This document shows positions 23,420 through 35,192 of a stretch of DNA of 64,000 nt, one piece after another. The position numbers were made by a program, and so were the translations under genes. The stretch is taken from the NCBI GenBank assembly GCA_036426205.1, contig CM071567.1:295878204-295942203 (forward strand). Reading direction: 5' to 3'. This DNA comes from Ascaphus truei. Taxonomy: Eukaryota; Chordata; Amphibia; Anura; Ascaphidae. Each line of letters begins with the position of its first letter. Positions within the stretch are counted from its first letter, which is position 1. The notes under the pieces were generated by a model that was given only the letters and a program-made list of their open reading frames with translations, had not been told where the DNA came from and did not search any database.

Positions 23420-25330
23420 TAAACTTTCTATTGTGCCACCATACATTTGTCATGGACGCTACCTGGCCACACCATCGCCAATAAAAAGTAGAGCAAGATG
23501 GGAACATCCTATGTAGCTTGGACAGAGTATGGTACCACCTAGAAAGCATCTTATGGGAGTTTTCCTTCATGGTGACACAAATTGAGGGCTGTGCTGCCAC
23601 CACACGGATATCAGTCCATTCTTCTGGATCAAGGGGTCCCTTCCAGTTCTCGCTCCAATTGTAAAATGTATTCATCTTTTGGTTCATTAATTATACAGTA
23701 GGTGCTATTAGTTTATAAATCATGGATGTGACACTAGATGTCTCCAAGGCATCTTCAAATGGGCTAAGGTCAGCCCTCAAGGAGGAGTGATTAATAAATT
23801 GTTGAAGTTGCTCGTACCTCCAGAATTCTGTATTGGGGAGATTATGTTTAAATTTACAGATGTCAAAGGGTATGATTTTGCCTCCTTGTGTAACATCTTT
23901 TGAACATAGTAGACATGCCTCCCTCCATCTTTTGAAACTGCCTACTAACAGGTCTGGGGGAAAAGTCATATTATGCATAATTGAGGTCATGGGGGTTCGA
24001 CGTGAGGATTCAGTTAGTTTTTCGCTATTATTTTTCCACAGTTCACATATAACTGAGATATGTGTGTGACCTATCTGATGCTTATATCTGTCCTTCTTGG
24101 GAAGCCATAGAATGTCTGCCAATTTTCTTGGATTGTACATTTCAGTTTCAAGATCCACCCTGCTTTTTATCCCCTTATCTACATGCTAGTATGTTAGTTG
24201 CACTAATAGTGCTGCCTTATAATATCATGTTATGTTAGGGATCGTCAAGCCCCCACCCTATTTGGGCCTTTGTAGTAGTGTCTCCTTCACCCTTGGTCGG
24301 CAGTGATTCCAAATGCATTTAATAAATGCCCTCTGCACTTTAATCAAGTCACCCCTAGGACTTGAATCCTAATGGAGATAGAGGGAAATTGATATAGCAG
24401 TTTCAGCAATAAGTTTATCTTGACCGCTTCTATGCGACCAATTCATGAAATATGGTAATCTTTCATTTTCTATTAAAGAGTGGCAGCAAGTTGACCAGAA
24501 ACAGCGAATTCCACGAAGGAGTAATATTGACTCCTAGGTGAAACACATTCCTTAAAGTGAAAATAGCATTGTAAGAGCTTCACTTTTTTATACCTATAAT
24601 TAGGTATAATACCTCTGATTTTGTGTGATTGATTTTAGAGTTCGACTGTGACCCAAAGTTGTTCAATTCCTGGAAAAGATTGGGGTGAAATCACAGGTTT
24701 GGATAATGTTAATAAAATGTAATTCGCATATAATGCAGTCTTGTATTCCACTTTGCCCACCGTAATGCTTGAGATATTTATATTACTACTAATGTGAGAA
24801 GCCATGTTTAAATTATAAGGGCAAATAGGGGGAAGATGCGAAAACCTAGGTATGTGCCGTTACTGATCAGCACTTGCTCTGAGTAATACCCATTTACCTT
24901 AATGTTTGCTGATGGCTGGGTATATAGTGCTTTAATAGCAGCAATACACCTATCACCAAAGTTGAAGGACCTTAGCATGTCAAACAGTAAAGACCAGTTA
25001 AACCTGTCAAATGCCTTCTCGGCATGTAGGCTCAACAGTACCATTGGTGTCTTAGTTATGTTGACATGGTGTATAATATTTGCCGTTCTTTTCATATTAT
25101 ACCAGGCCTGTCTGGTTGGTATAAAACCCACCTGGTCACAGTGAATAAGGCGTGGCAGGAATCCTGATATCTGCTGGCTAATATCTTTGCATACATTTCA
25201 GGTCAGAATTTAGAAGTGAAATGGGCCTCTAACTAGCACAATTCGTCCTTGCCCAATTTGGGGTTGACCGCAATATGTGCCTGTGTCAGGGTCTTGGGAC
25301 AGCTCTCACCTGTCATAAATCAATTTAATA
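23420..25330 (-). pseudogene. 5'-truncated L1-clade LINE, reverse transcriptase remnant
   Basis: L1-type retrotransposon ORF2 fragment. From the 5' side on the minus strand: GFIPTRQAWYNM, TKTPMVLLSLHAEKAFDRFN (motif A, with the catalytic Asp of LSLDAEKAFD replaced by His) and IKVNGYYSEQVLISNGTYLG. Near 24720-24770 comes KTALYANYILLTLSKP, where YADD has become YANY. Then KVQRAFIKCIWNHCRPRVKE (near 24340) and the C-terminal WYHTLSKLHRMFPSCSTFYW segment (near 23500). Several frameshifts and stops break it. The reverse transcriptase lacks catalytic Asp residues, so the copy is dead. No endonuclease domain remains. Confidence 0.85.
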
Positions 25331-25334
25331 CCTC

Positions 25335-26690
25335 CCACAGGTGAGGTTGCATCCTGAGGCAAATTTCCTAAAGTACCAATTCGTGAATCCGTCTATAGAG
25401 TACTAAAAATACTACCATGCCAATGACACAATTTGTAATAGGACGTCTGTAAATACGAGTCCAAATTAAGGTACAATATATGAGTAATGATTGATTAACT
25501 AGAAATCCCAAATTATGCTTGTACATTTACTTCTCATGCATTATTTATATTTAGATAGAAAATATATATTTTACTGTAATAATAATGTGTATTTTTTAAA
25601 GTTAATTTTGCTCATGTTTGAGATAAGTTACTGAACCGTGGCTTAGTATATTGTCAGTTTAGCCAACTGCATCAGTATTAGCAATTTAATAGTTACATAC
25701 TGTCATAGAAAATGGCTGAATTTGTTCTTTAATCAGAGAACTGCAGGTGGTGCCATTTAAGCTTCCAGAATCTCAACCTATGATTACCTATTCTTATTCT
25801 GTGATAGCTATCCAGATGCTCTTTTAAAGAACAGTGATTTGGTAAATATACATAGACAGAATTGTATCTATAAGTTAAGAATGTTTAAATGTTATGTTCT
25901 TGATATCTGTTTCTATTAATTAACCTAAAGATAGCATGAAAGAAAATAAGCTTGAAAGTTAAGGTTTTCTTTCTTGCATTAAAATCTGAAAAAGTGCTGA
26001 CTTTCTCCACTAGGCTCATGCTATCACAGAGGCCCACCTTATGCTACACAATACAGCAATTAGAAATTGCTGATGCTTTATGCTAGTAAATGTTGTCCTT
26101 TTAATATTTTGTATGGAGCCAAAGACAGAGTCAAATTCCAAGTGCTACAATATTTTCAAGGTTAAAAGTGTTTTGAAAATTGAGTCCAACACTTTATGTA
26201 TTGATTACTGTGCTTTTGATGCCCTATTTTCATTTTCTAGAAATCCAAACATCTATCATTTAGCATTCTGTAGTTTTTGTGCAGAAGTTTTATATTTCAT
26301 CTTCATTTAAGGATACAGTACATGAGCGTAATAACATTATATCCAAATTATACAAACATCTAAAAGCAGAAAGGACTTGCAAAAGCAAGAGAAGAGCTCC
26401 TGTTCAAAGCACTCAAATCCATTTGAAATGATTATATAGTTAAGACTTAACTTGTAATAAATAGAAAAATAGAAAAATTGCAAACCAGCAAAGACACAAA
26501 CACAACACATAAGTAAACGTTGCCAGACTTTACAATCATCTGAGACCCTCTTAGTTCTATAGTGGTGATCCCACAGTTTAATGAGGTTGAGTCTTGATAG
26601 CTGGTATCGTCTTAGTGTGGCTACATAAAAAGCAAAAGCAGGACTGTTTTTCAGCCCTATATATATATATATATTAAATGAACTGTCTGC
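25335..26690. other. AT-rich DNA, no gene seen
   Basis: Only short frames without recognisable domains. No RNA gene or terminal repeats seen before the hAT element. Confidence 0.5.
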
Positions 26691-26705
26691 TCCTACTGTA
26701 TACAG

Positions 26706-27316
26706 CAGTGTTTCCCAAAGTGTGCGCCGCGGCGCCCTGGTGCGCCGCAGCTTGGCTAGAGGGGCGCCGCGATCAGGGCCACCAGCAGCGGGAAACAAGG
26801 GCTGCTAGTTAATTTTAAAAAAACCTCTGAAGCCAGCACCGGGTCTCCCTGGCAGCGCCGGGTCTCCCTGGCAGCGCCTGACCCTCCGCATGCGCGCTGA
26901 TGCGTGCGGAGGAGGAGAGACTTCCCAGAGAGCGGCAGGTTTGAAATTTGCCGCTCGGGGAAGTGGAGGAGCGGTCACGTGACCGCTCCCATCCAATGGG
27001 GCTGCAGCCTGCCTGGCATTGCAACTACAGAGCCACCAGACAGAGGCAGCACCAAGGTGTGTGTATGTGTGTGTGTATGTGTCTGTGGGGGTGTTGTGTG
27101 GGAATGGTGTGTATGCTGTATGGGGAATGATGTGTATTGTATGTGTGATGGGATGTGTGTGTGTGTGTGTGGTGGTGTGTGTGTGTGTGTGTGGTGGTGG
27201 TGTGTGTTGTGTTGGTGTGTGTTGTGTGTTTGTTGTGTGGGTGTGTGTGTGTGTGTGTGTGTGGTGTGTGTGTGTGTGGTGTGTGTGTGGTGTGTGGTGT
27301 GTGTGTGTGTGTGTGT

Positions 27317-27352
<36 letters not shown>

Positions 27353-27704
27353 CGGGCTGCAGGGTGTGTGTGTGTGTAAAACGGGCTGCAAGGGGTGTGT
27401 GGGTGGGTGTGAAAATGGGCTGCAGGGGGTGTGTGGGTGGGTGTGAAAAACGGGCTGCAGGGGGTGTGCGGGTGGGTGTGAAAAACGGGCTGAAGTGGGT
27501 GTGTGGGTGGGTGTGAAAAACGGGCTGTAGGGGGTGTGTGGGTGTCTGAGATGGTGGGTGGGTATAGGTGCAACTGTTAGGTATGTATATACACCTTTGT
27601 TTTTACTTTGGGTGCCGCGGAAAAATCTGGATCGCCTTGGGGAGCCTTGAAAAAATTCTGATTGCTTTGGGGGGCATTGAACCGAAAAAGTTTGGGTACC
27701 ACTG
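26706..27704. mobile_element. Non-autonomous hAT element with 8-bp target duplication
   Basis: The left end CAGTGTTTCCCAAAG and the right end, read on the minus strand as CAGTGGTACCCAAAC, are imperfect terminal inverted repeats of hAT type. The element is bounded by a perfect 8-bp direct repeat, GTATACAG, at 26698-26705 and 27705-27712. An 8-bp duplication is diagnostic of hAT insertion. The interior has a GC-rich left part, a long (GT)n array and a 30-36-bp minisatellite, and no transposase. Cys/Val and His/Thr frames inside are repeat artefacts. Confidence 0.9.
27055..27545. repeat. (GT)n array and AACGGGCTGCAGGG minisatellite inside the hAT element
   Basis: (GT)n with GTGGT interruptions (27055-27350) passes into about six units of GTGTGGGTGGGTGTGAAAAA plus CGGGCTGCAGGG. 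The unit boundary always falls at the AAAACGGGCTG core. Confidence 0.9.
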
Positions 27705-27714
27705 GTATACAGTA

Positions 27715-28290
27715 TATGTAGTTAGTGTCTTTGCTAAATGGATACCTATTCAGGGTTATAGATATACATTTTCGAATACATACCACATCAGAAAAATAAA
27801 AATGTTAGTTTTTAATAATTGTTTTTGGTTTAAAAAATCAGGACTGGTTATCACTTTGTCGAGAGTCCATGCTGTTAGATATTAGTTGATCATTGCAAGA
27901 TGTATATAGAGAGGTAGAGTTTACCGTCAAGTTGGTAACAGGACTGGTTTATGGCTATCTCATGGTTACAGAATGTCCTATATGGATGCCAAATGCTTTA
28001 TATATCTCAGGATAGGTGACTTTCTAACTAGGGTGAGAAGAGTATTAATATATCTCTCATATCAGGGCAGGTAGAGTAGGTCATCAACTTCACATGAGCT
28101 TTACACAGAAATAGCGACGTTGTGTATTTGTATGTCTTTTCTGGTTAATAATAATTTTTCCTTGCGACCCGAATTCATCAACCTAACTCTTGAGTACTGT
28201 CCTGATAGAGTGATATTACCAGTCAAAATTAGATGTGGATTAGTATTGGCATATAGTTAGTTGGTATTGATCTCAGAGAAACGGGCAAGT
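27715..28290. other. AT-rich DNA, no gene seen
   Basis: No reading frame or repeat signature that I can support between the hAT and Helitron elements. Confidence 0.5.
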
Positions 28291-28293
28291 TTA

Positions 28294-29029
28294 TCTATAC
28301 TATATTTCTAAGTTTGTTATTCCGTTTGTTTGTTTGTATGTCCGAAGCATCGAAATCTCACAAACGACACGACGTAGCACAACAAAACTTTTACTGGACA
28401 TTGTGCTTTGGATTTGTAGGTCAACGCAACTATTTTGAGCTTCCAATATGACTCACCTCCCAAATTATGGGCATTCTAAGTTTCCATCTGGTATCCTGCA
28501 AAAATGTTAGAGCAGAAGCAGGGGGACGTGGCTACTAAGGGAGGGGGCATGTCCTTGGCTGGATCGGAGCTGTGTGTGTGTATCTCTTTGTGTGTGTGCT
28601 GTGAGATGTGCGGGGGAGATGTGCCAGCGGGGGGAGGGGGAGATGTGCCGGCAGCAGAGGGAGATGTACAAGCGGGGGGAGGGGGGCCAAGGATATGTGC
28701 CGGCAGTGGGGGGAGGGGGGCAAGGAGATGTGCTGCAGCAGGGGGAGATGCGGCAGAAGCGCGGGGAGATGTGCCAGCAGCCGGGGGAGATGTACCTGCA
28801 GGGGGAGGGGCGGGGAGATGTGTCGGCAGCAAGGGAAGATGCGGCAGCAGTGCAGGGAGATGTGCTGGCAGCGGGGGGAGATGCTCCAGTGGGGGGAGGG
28901 GGGGGGGGGTGTGGTGCCGGCAGCGGGGGGGGGGGGGTGGGGAGATGTGCCGGCAGTGAGGGGAGATGCGGCAGCAGCGCTGGGATATGTACCTGCAGCT
29001 CCCAAGGCGAAGCCAGGTACAAAAGCTAG
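28294..29029 (+). mobile_element. Non-autonomous Helitron
   Basis: Begins TCTATACTATATTTC after an A and ends AAAAGCTAG before a T, matching Helitron insertion between A and T with TC and CTAG ends. A small hairpin, GGC-GAA-GCC (29007-29015), lies about 10 bp before the CTAG, as expected for the replication terminator. The interior carries ATTCCGTTTGTTTGTTTGTA near the 5' end and a G-rich minisatellite. No Rep/helicase is encoded. Confidence 0.8.
28600..28990. repeat. G-rich minisatellite (GGGGGAGATGTGCCGGCAGC)
   Basis: Tandem units of about 20-36 bp built from GGGGGAGATGTGCCGGCAGC variants, including several poly-G runs. Gly/Cys frames on + and Pro/His frames on - are artefacts. Confidence 0.9.
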
Positions 29030-29340
29030 TATTAAATAAAATTTAAAAAAATGTAACTGGTATTTTAACAGTAAAAACGATGATTCACAAAATGTAGCTT
29101 ATAATTAAATGCAGCTAATATAGTTGCAGCCTATTAGATACAGCTCTCACAAAGTGTAGCTGTTGATTAGATACAGCTAATATAGTTGCAGCCTATTAAA
29201 TATGTCTCTGCACTGAGTGAGTTAAGAGTCCAGGGAAGGCATTTATAGTGCATAGAATGAGATGTTGATGTTGTATCCACTCCCTTATCCGTGCCGACTA
29301 TTTAGCAATTTGAGCAGTAAAACTCAGCAGGCTGCCAGAC

Positions 29341-30960
29341 TAAGGGCCTCATGCACAAAACTCCAATAAAAAAAGTTGCCACATTTTTTAAATTGCCATT
29401 TTTGACAGCGTTGCTATCACGGTATGCAGAAAACCCAGAATACCAGTGACAGCAACATTTTTACAATTGTAGAGAATCCTGCGGCCTGATGATCATCGCT
29501 TTGAGAACTAGGAAATGGCGTGGCGTGTTCAAAAATGTTATTTTAGAATTAGATGATAATCTCGCTAGACAACCAATTTGTCGAGCGGCCTATATAAATG
29601 CTCCATTTATTTTTATTCTTGCTCTGTGTTGTTGGGAGTGAGTGAGAGAGAGACAGAGCTAGGCATTTGGAGGATTAGGGATTGCTACAGTTGTTGTGTA
29701 TTTTGATAGAATTGTATTGTGTTGTTTTGTTTTGTTTACACATTTTTGTTCTTATGAGTTTGAAAGTGTTTTGTGAGTGTGCCGTTTAATTTGTTTACCT
29801 GTTATTTGTGAGTGCTAGAGGTATGGACGGTAGATGTGGGAGTCAGAGGATTGATGGTGGGGAGACTGCTGGGGTCAGTAGTGGTGCTCAGGTGAGTAGT
29901 GTTCATGAGTCGGAGTGAGAGTGCACATGTGAGTCAGGGGTAGTGATGGTGGTCGGGTGACTGGTGGTGGTGGGGTGACTGGTGGTAGTGGGGTGACTGG
30001 TGGTAGTGGGGTGACTGGTGATGGTGGGGTGACTGGTGATGGTGGGGTGACTGGTGGTGGTGTTGGCAATGGTGTTTGGCTCCTGCAGTCTCTTCCATTG
30101 GGAGAAGGGGAGTCTAGTCAGCAGAAGCCGAGCTCAGTGGTTGTAGCTGGGCATCAGAAGTATATAGAAAAAAAACTAAATATATGTTTCAATGATGAGG
30201 AGAATCAAGTCCTTGTTACCGGTATTTTGGAGCATTATGACCGGCTGTATGGGAACTTAGTAGTTAAGAAATTTCTTTGCAATTACTGTTAAAATTTATA
30301 TAGCAATCTATTATCTAACATTTATTAATTCACATTGAACGGACATTTACATATAAATGCCATAGTTTCGATATGCACATTGAGTGTTTAAAACCAGTAT
30401 ACGAATAGAGGAATTGTACAATTGTATGTAAATATAATATATTCTCATATTCCTTATTTGCTTATTATGTATCAACCTTTATTAAACTTCATGTGCCATA
30501 CATATTTTTTTGCAAACAGCATGTTTAATTTTTTTTGGAAGCGTACTCAGATTTCTTTTAAAGAAATATTTGATGTTAAGATATGTACATGATAAAAGTT
30601 ATTTTGTTATAAATCTAAAGGCAAGACCAGTTCATATGTCAAAAATGATTTGTGGGAACAGATTAGACTGTCTGTGTCTGCCTATGGAAATCAGGTCTGA
30701 ACTCATAACTGCAGAAAACAATTTGATTAAATAATACGGAAATTGAAGGCGAAATTGCAAAGTGTACGTTGACATGCTTCAGGCACTGGAAGAGGACCTC
30801 CAGCCTCCAATCTAAGGCCGACTCCATTTAAGGAGCAGCTGAGTGAAAGATTCTTACTCGTCATGGTTGAAGGCTTGTCTGGTGATAGGGATATCGGGGT
30901 GTCCGATCACCAATTTCCCCCTGGTGAGTATTTTTACATGATTAAACATTTTCACTTGAA
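29341..30960 (+). mobile_element. Second Myb-carrying Harbinger element, partial
   Basis: Starts near AAGGGCCTCATGCACAAAACTCC, a terminus of the same general type as GGGGCTATGCACTAAGC elsewhere in the window. Bases 29560-29670 match the promoter side of the first copy: a TATATAAATGCTCC TATA-like box, then GTGTTGTTGGGAGTGAG. The decayed Myb-like gene follows. The right end was not found. Confidence 0.6.
29823..30930 (+). pseudogene. Harbinger Myb/SANT-like gene, decayed copy
   Basis: Homologue of 18053-19193. Exon 1 starts MDGRCGSQRIDGGETAG, runs through a Gly/Val repeat encoded by a GGGGTGACTGGTGATGGT minisatellite (29950-30060), then LLQSLPLGEGESSQQKPSS and CFNDEENQVLVTGILEHYDR up to YGN-LV near 30265. 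Exon 2 is recognisable near 30735-30910: LKAKLQS, then after a stop HASGTGRGPPASNLRPTPFK and EQLSERFLLVMVEGLSGDRD, matching the first copy's tail. The middle of the domain (the WHQITLAV segment) is missing or unrecognisable. This copy shows the ancestral base that the first copy lacks near 18865. Confidence 0.75.
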
Positions 30961-31189
30961 ATGTATTTATTTTTAATTCAAAAATACAATATCATTAGTG
31001 TTTTAAGTTTTTTATTCTGTTAGGCTGACCTGATTTTATAGTGTATGCGAACAAAATAATACTTAGTACATACTGTTTATGTAGACTGACAGAAGAAACT
31101 GTATTACACATTCCTTCATACATATCTGCATACATTATTGACATTATTGACATGTAACATAAACAGCTGCTGCTGATCAAAGTTAAATA

Positions 31190-31480
31190 CTTACATAAAA
31201 AAAACCATGAACCAGTTTAGTTGGCCAACAACATAGAGAGGCTTATGATGTGAGTTAGTCTCCTGATAGGAGTAGGTCTTTATTTTATGATTTGATTTCT
31301 TAAAGGGACGGTGGGCCTGTTGTATTGTTGTTTTTCCCCTGTAAAATATACCTGTACTGTATATTAAAAGATAGTTTCCTACCTTGAATATGGGACACAA
31401 GACCCTGCAACTTGACAGAGAAAATAGAAATAAAGAAGAAGAACAAAGAGCCTGATCCTTGTGTATTACCATAGATAAAA
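31190..31480. repeat. Interspersed repeat shared with 39110-39390
   Basis: AACCAGTTTAGTTGGCC, TAGAGAGGCT, TATGATTTGATTT and an AAATAAAG near the end occur in the same order at 39110-39390. An LTR or LINE 3' end is possible. The family is not identified. Confidence 0.5.
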
Positions 31481-31559
31481 ATGTAATAGTCTTAGACGAT
31501 CACAATTTAAAACTCACAAACTTCAGATGTATTCAAGCGTGTTATGAGATAGACTCTTG

Positions 31560-31625
31560 CTCCAACAGGTCACTATGATGCTGCTCTGCTGCTCTGCTGT
31601 TCTGCTGCTCTGCTGCTCTGCTCAA
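31560..31625. repeat. CTGCTCTG microsatellite
   Basis: About seven tandem 8-9-bp units of CTGCTCTG in the segment before CAACCATTTGGCG. Confidence 0.9.
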
Positions 31626-31629
31626 CCAT

Positions 31630-32990
31630 TTGGCGCTTTGAGTCGCGGGATCACTTCCTTAAGGTAACTCCCAATTTGTGTCCCTCTTTGGATAGTCCTC
31701 CGTCAACTGGCGATGAGTCAGCTATGTTCCAGACAGGAAGAGTTCTCAGTCCTCGGGGCAGGGTATCAACTCATTTCTCCAGTGTGGTAATTCCTGCCAC
31801 CGTTCCACGCCACTTCAAACAACAACACGTTAACCCTACACGTGTAGGGATGTGTTAGTTTGCTTTCCCTTTTGCTGCAGCGCATCTCCAGAGAAGTGTT
31901 AGAAGGTTCCACGGTGGCCCGACAGCATAGGGCGCTGCCATGTTGTTGCACAATAGTAAGGGGCACTGTCAGAGCAGAGAGAGGTTGCGCATGCATTGCG
32001 CAAACTACAACCCCCAGGAGCCCTAGCGAAGTCACCTGACACCAGGGAGCGAATGGGAGGCCTGGATTCGCAGGGGGCAGTAAAGGCCATGGGGGAAAGG
32101 CCACGCTAGTCAGAGGGCACCGGAGGAGCAAGGGAAGAGGTAGTGTGGGTGCAGGGGGTCCGTGACCAACCTGCACAGGTTAGATCTTCCCTGTAGGCCC
32201 TAAGAGATTCCCTGAGTCACAGTAGGTTGTGGTGCTGCAGGGACGCCCTGTAGTGATAGCAACATCATCCCTTACCGTATACCAGATAGGGGCAAAGGTG
32301 CAGAGCTGCGATTGCTGCTAGTCGTCTGGGACCAGGCGGTTGAGCATCGCGACATCGGAAAGACTGCACTGGATCGGCTGATCCTTTTTGAAGTTATTAC
32401 CGGTCACCACAGTGACCGGAAGGTATTTACTAAAGTGCATCAACACTGGTCAACAGGGGCTGACCCGCCTTAGGGAACACTCTTTGGAGACACTGTGCGG
32501 AGTGGCCAAAGGACTGAGCCTAAATACATATTACAGTACATGGACACGGTGTCGGGGGGCACGCGGTGACGGGACAGAGACATTACTCCTTAAGAGAGTG
32601 GCTGAACCACTAGCCTTATAAGAATAGTATAAGATAATGAATTTGTGATATGTGTTCTCGTTATGATTAAGTAATAAGGGTTTATTCTTGCGTTCCAGTA
32701 AAACAGTTCCAAGCATATGTGTGTTGCTATTGTTCTTACCCAGGGGAATCTTACGCAATGGGGATCCTGGGTAAGTGGAGCCGCTGCCAATAAGATACTT
32801 AGTACCCCAGGCTCCCAGTTAGCGGAGGCCCAGATCTCCTGGAGCCCACAGGTGTGTGCAGTACCCGTAGTCACTCTAGAGCGTAGGAAAGAGGGCTACA
32901 AACGTTTCTTCAGATATACTGATTTCTTCAGGGGATGGGTTCTGGTGGCACATGTATCGAATATATAGCACCAGAAACCAATCAAAGAAG
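31630..32990. repeat. LTR-like repeat fragment related to 59880-60130
   Basis: The segment GGGATCCTGGGTAAGTGGAG followed by CCAGGCTCCCAGTTAGCGG (32760-32840) matches the arrangement of GGGATCCTCATGGGTGGAGG and CCAGGCTTCCAAGGAGCGG at 60035-60090. The shared block suggests a dispersed element, perhaps an LTR leader region. No coding domain is visible. Confidence 0.35.
32893..32936 (-). ncRNA. Hammerhead-like remnant
   Basis: The minus strand has CCCCTGAAGA, an AT-rich helix II stretch, then GAAACGTTTGTAGCCC. The CUGANGA and GAA core elements are present, but helix I and helix II pairing is poor. It resembles the PLE ribozymes in this window. Confidence 0.4.
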
Positions 32991-32999
32991 ATCTATTAG

Positions 33000-33470
33000 A
33001 TATACACCTGTGTGCCTATTAATTAAGGTCTCTACAATTAGCATAGAACCATAATATTATAGCATAGAACCATAATATTATAACAAACAATTATATAATA
33101 AAAAACCTATCTATATAAACATATTTATTATAGATATTAGTTATAATTTACATTTTATATTAAACCGTAATCTAATTAATATTTGTTAATGACCAATTTA
33201 GAGGACTAGTAAGTACAAAATTAGTTTGGATTATATGGAGGACAGCAGAGAAATAATATTAAAACAACTTATTAATAAGTAATTAATGTATATATAAATA
33301 ATATAATAAAAATGAAACAAATTTAATTAAAATACAAGAAACAACTGAAAGTATTGTCCCAATGCCTATTATATGAACCATTGCCTGACATAATAAGCTT
33401 TAAATCGACATTTGGATGTGAACCAGTCACATTTGACTAATGAATCAATCTTATTTATTATTGAACCAAA
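33000..33470. other. Very AT-rich DNA, no gene seen
   Basis: Contains a short tandem duplication of ATAGCATAGAACCATAATAT near 33040-33085. No coding content. Confidence 0.5.
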
Positions 33471-33854
33471 GACAAAAAAGAGAAAAAAGCGCAAAACCCA
33501 TAGAGTAGTATAGTCAATTTATGGAATAATTAAAAACGGTTATAAACACTCACAAAAGAATAAGTAGATACAGGCACTTCGGTACTTTGAAAGACCGCTG
33601 GAACAGAAGTAATCCACTTGTCTGTTGGTTGGGGTGCTCAGTGACTCTTCCTCTCTCCTTCACTCGATCGGCGGCGTGTATCCTCTTCCACGTCAGGTGA
33701 CTCGTGACATCAGCGCGTGTGTCGTCAATCGGGGGTTGGACTTTGGGCAGCCACTTGCTCCCCCTCCAAACTCAGCGTACGGGAGTTCTATCTGTCACGA
33801 GTATTCTCAGTAATTCAGTACTCTCGGCAAAACACCAGCAACCTTAGCAATGTC

Positions 33855-33870
33855 AGCCCTATGCGTTTCA
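33855..33870 (-). ncRNA. Half hammerhead at the PLE1 inversion junction
   Basis: The minus strand reads TGAAACGCATAGGGCTGACA: the GAA core, helix III (ACGCAT), the cleavage base A and a GGGC helix I strand. The CUGANGA half is absent; sense RT sequence begins on the other side. The break point therefore lies inside the ribozyme core. Confidence 0.6.
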
Positions 33871-33875
33871 AGGAC

Positions 33876-35192
33876 CTAAAAAATTATTTTATGTTTCTCG
33901 ATGATTTCTTTTTGCAGGTTTGCGGAACTGCGATGGGCACGAGATTTGCCCCCAGTTTCGCAAACCTGTATATGGGAAAATGGGAAGAGGATTACATTTA
34001 TAATGATAACTCAAATCCCTTTAAAACGAATATCATTGTGTGGCGAAGATTCATAGACGACATTCTGTGCATCTGGGATGGTGATCAGTGTTCAATTAAT
34101 TTATTTTTACAGTATATAAATAACAACGACAGGAACCTGACCTTCACTCATGCACAGCATGCAAGTGAAATACATTTTTTAGATCTTAACCTTAAGGCAT
34201 CACTAGATGGGAGTGTGGCAACAAAAACCCATTTTAAGGAGGTTGATTCAAACAACCTCCTTATGGCCACAAGTAACCACAAAAAAACGTGGATATCCAA
34301 CATCCCCAGTGGCCAGTATTATAGACTAAAGAAAAACTGCAGCACTGAAAAAGACTTTGAGGATCAGGCCAAAGATTTAACATCTAAATTCTTGGAGAGG
34401 GGATACCGTCTGGAGAAATTAAAAGGGGACCTGGAGAAAATAAGAAAAATAGAAAGGAAATCCATGTTAATAAAAAAAGATAAAAACAGTAAAAAATCCA
34501 TAGAAGAGGGCAAGTGCAATGTATCTTTCATTACAAATTTTAATTCAATGACAGGGAGGATCGAGAAAATTATACAAAAACACTGGTCAATCCTTTCAAA
34601 TGATCCGTTTTTGGGCACCCACCTTTCGAAATTCCCAAAATTTATTTACAGAAAGGCTAAAAATTTAAAGAATACGCTATCCCCTAGCGATATCAAATTA
34701 AAAGAACAACACAGTGGGGGAAGGCAATGGTTGAGTATCAAACCAACTGGGAATTTCAAATGTGGGAGATGCTCTGTTTGCAAACATATGCATCCAGATA
34801 AAAAAACTTTTAAGTATCCAAACGGTGATATTATTAATATTAATGATTTTATTCTTTGTAACACTGACCATGTAGTTTATTTATTAGAATGTCCCTGTGG
34901 TCTTTTTTATGTGGGACGCACGAAGCGTGCTTTGAAAGTACGCATTTTAGAACATTTGCGAAACATAAAACTGGGGTTCATGAAACACAGTCTCTCTAAA
35001 CACTATGCAACATGCCATAACAGTGATCCCTCAACCCTCCTTTTTAAAGGTATTAAACATATTCCAAAAAATAGGAGAGGGGGGGACAGGATTAAGGAAT
35101 TATCCAGGCAAGAAACCTTCTGGATACATAAACTAAACACCTTGTATCCAGGAGGTTTAAATGAAGACATAGATATTTGGTCTCTATATTAA
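33876..35192 (+). pseudogene. PLE1 reverse transcriptase-GIY-YIG endonuclease, N-terminally truncated
   Basis: C-terminal three quarters of a Penelope-type polyprotein that copies its RNA at a nick made by the GIY-YIG nuclease. Coding similarity starts at LKNYFMFLDDFFLQVCGTAM, followed by GTRFAPSFANLYMG (RT motif B region), WRRFIDDILCIW (catalytic motif C), HFLDLNL and TKTHFKEVDSNNLL. A Lys-rich thumb region, the zinc-binding linker CGRCSVCKHM with LCNTDHVVYLLECPCG, and the endonuclease FYVGRTKRALKVRILEHLRN with ETFWIHKLNTL complete it. The frame is open to 35192. The N-terminal domain and RT motif A are missing, so it cannot work alone. The open frame also extends upstream to 33717 through non-coding inverted sequence, which I exclude. 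Confidence 0.9.

Noticed and set aside
27340..27545. Regularly spaced repeats that might suggest a CRISPR array
   Set aside because: Units are contiguous with no unique spacers, and the sequence is eukaryotic.
26904..27573. Cys/Val-rich and His/Thr-rich frames up to 182 codons
   Set aside because: They lie on (GT)n and the CGGGCTGCAGGG minisatellite within a hAT element with confirmed ends.
28504..29039. Gly/Cys-rich and Pro-rich frames in five frames
   Set aside because: Produced by the G-rich minisatellite inside the Helitron.
31676..32968. Possible host gene in the moderate-GC segment
   Set aside because: Frames are short, no splice-linked domain is visible, and part of the sequence recurs near 60040, so it is more likely a dispersed repeat.
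33717..33875. Upstream extension of the PLE1 open frame
   Set aside because: It reads through inverted non-coding PLE sequence and half a ribozyme; similarity to RT starts only at about 33876.
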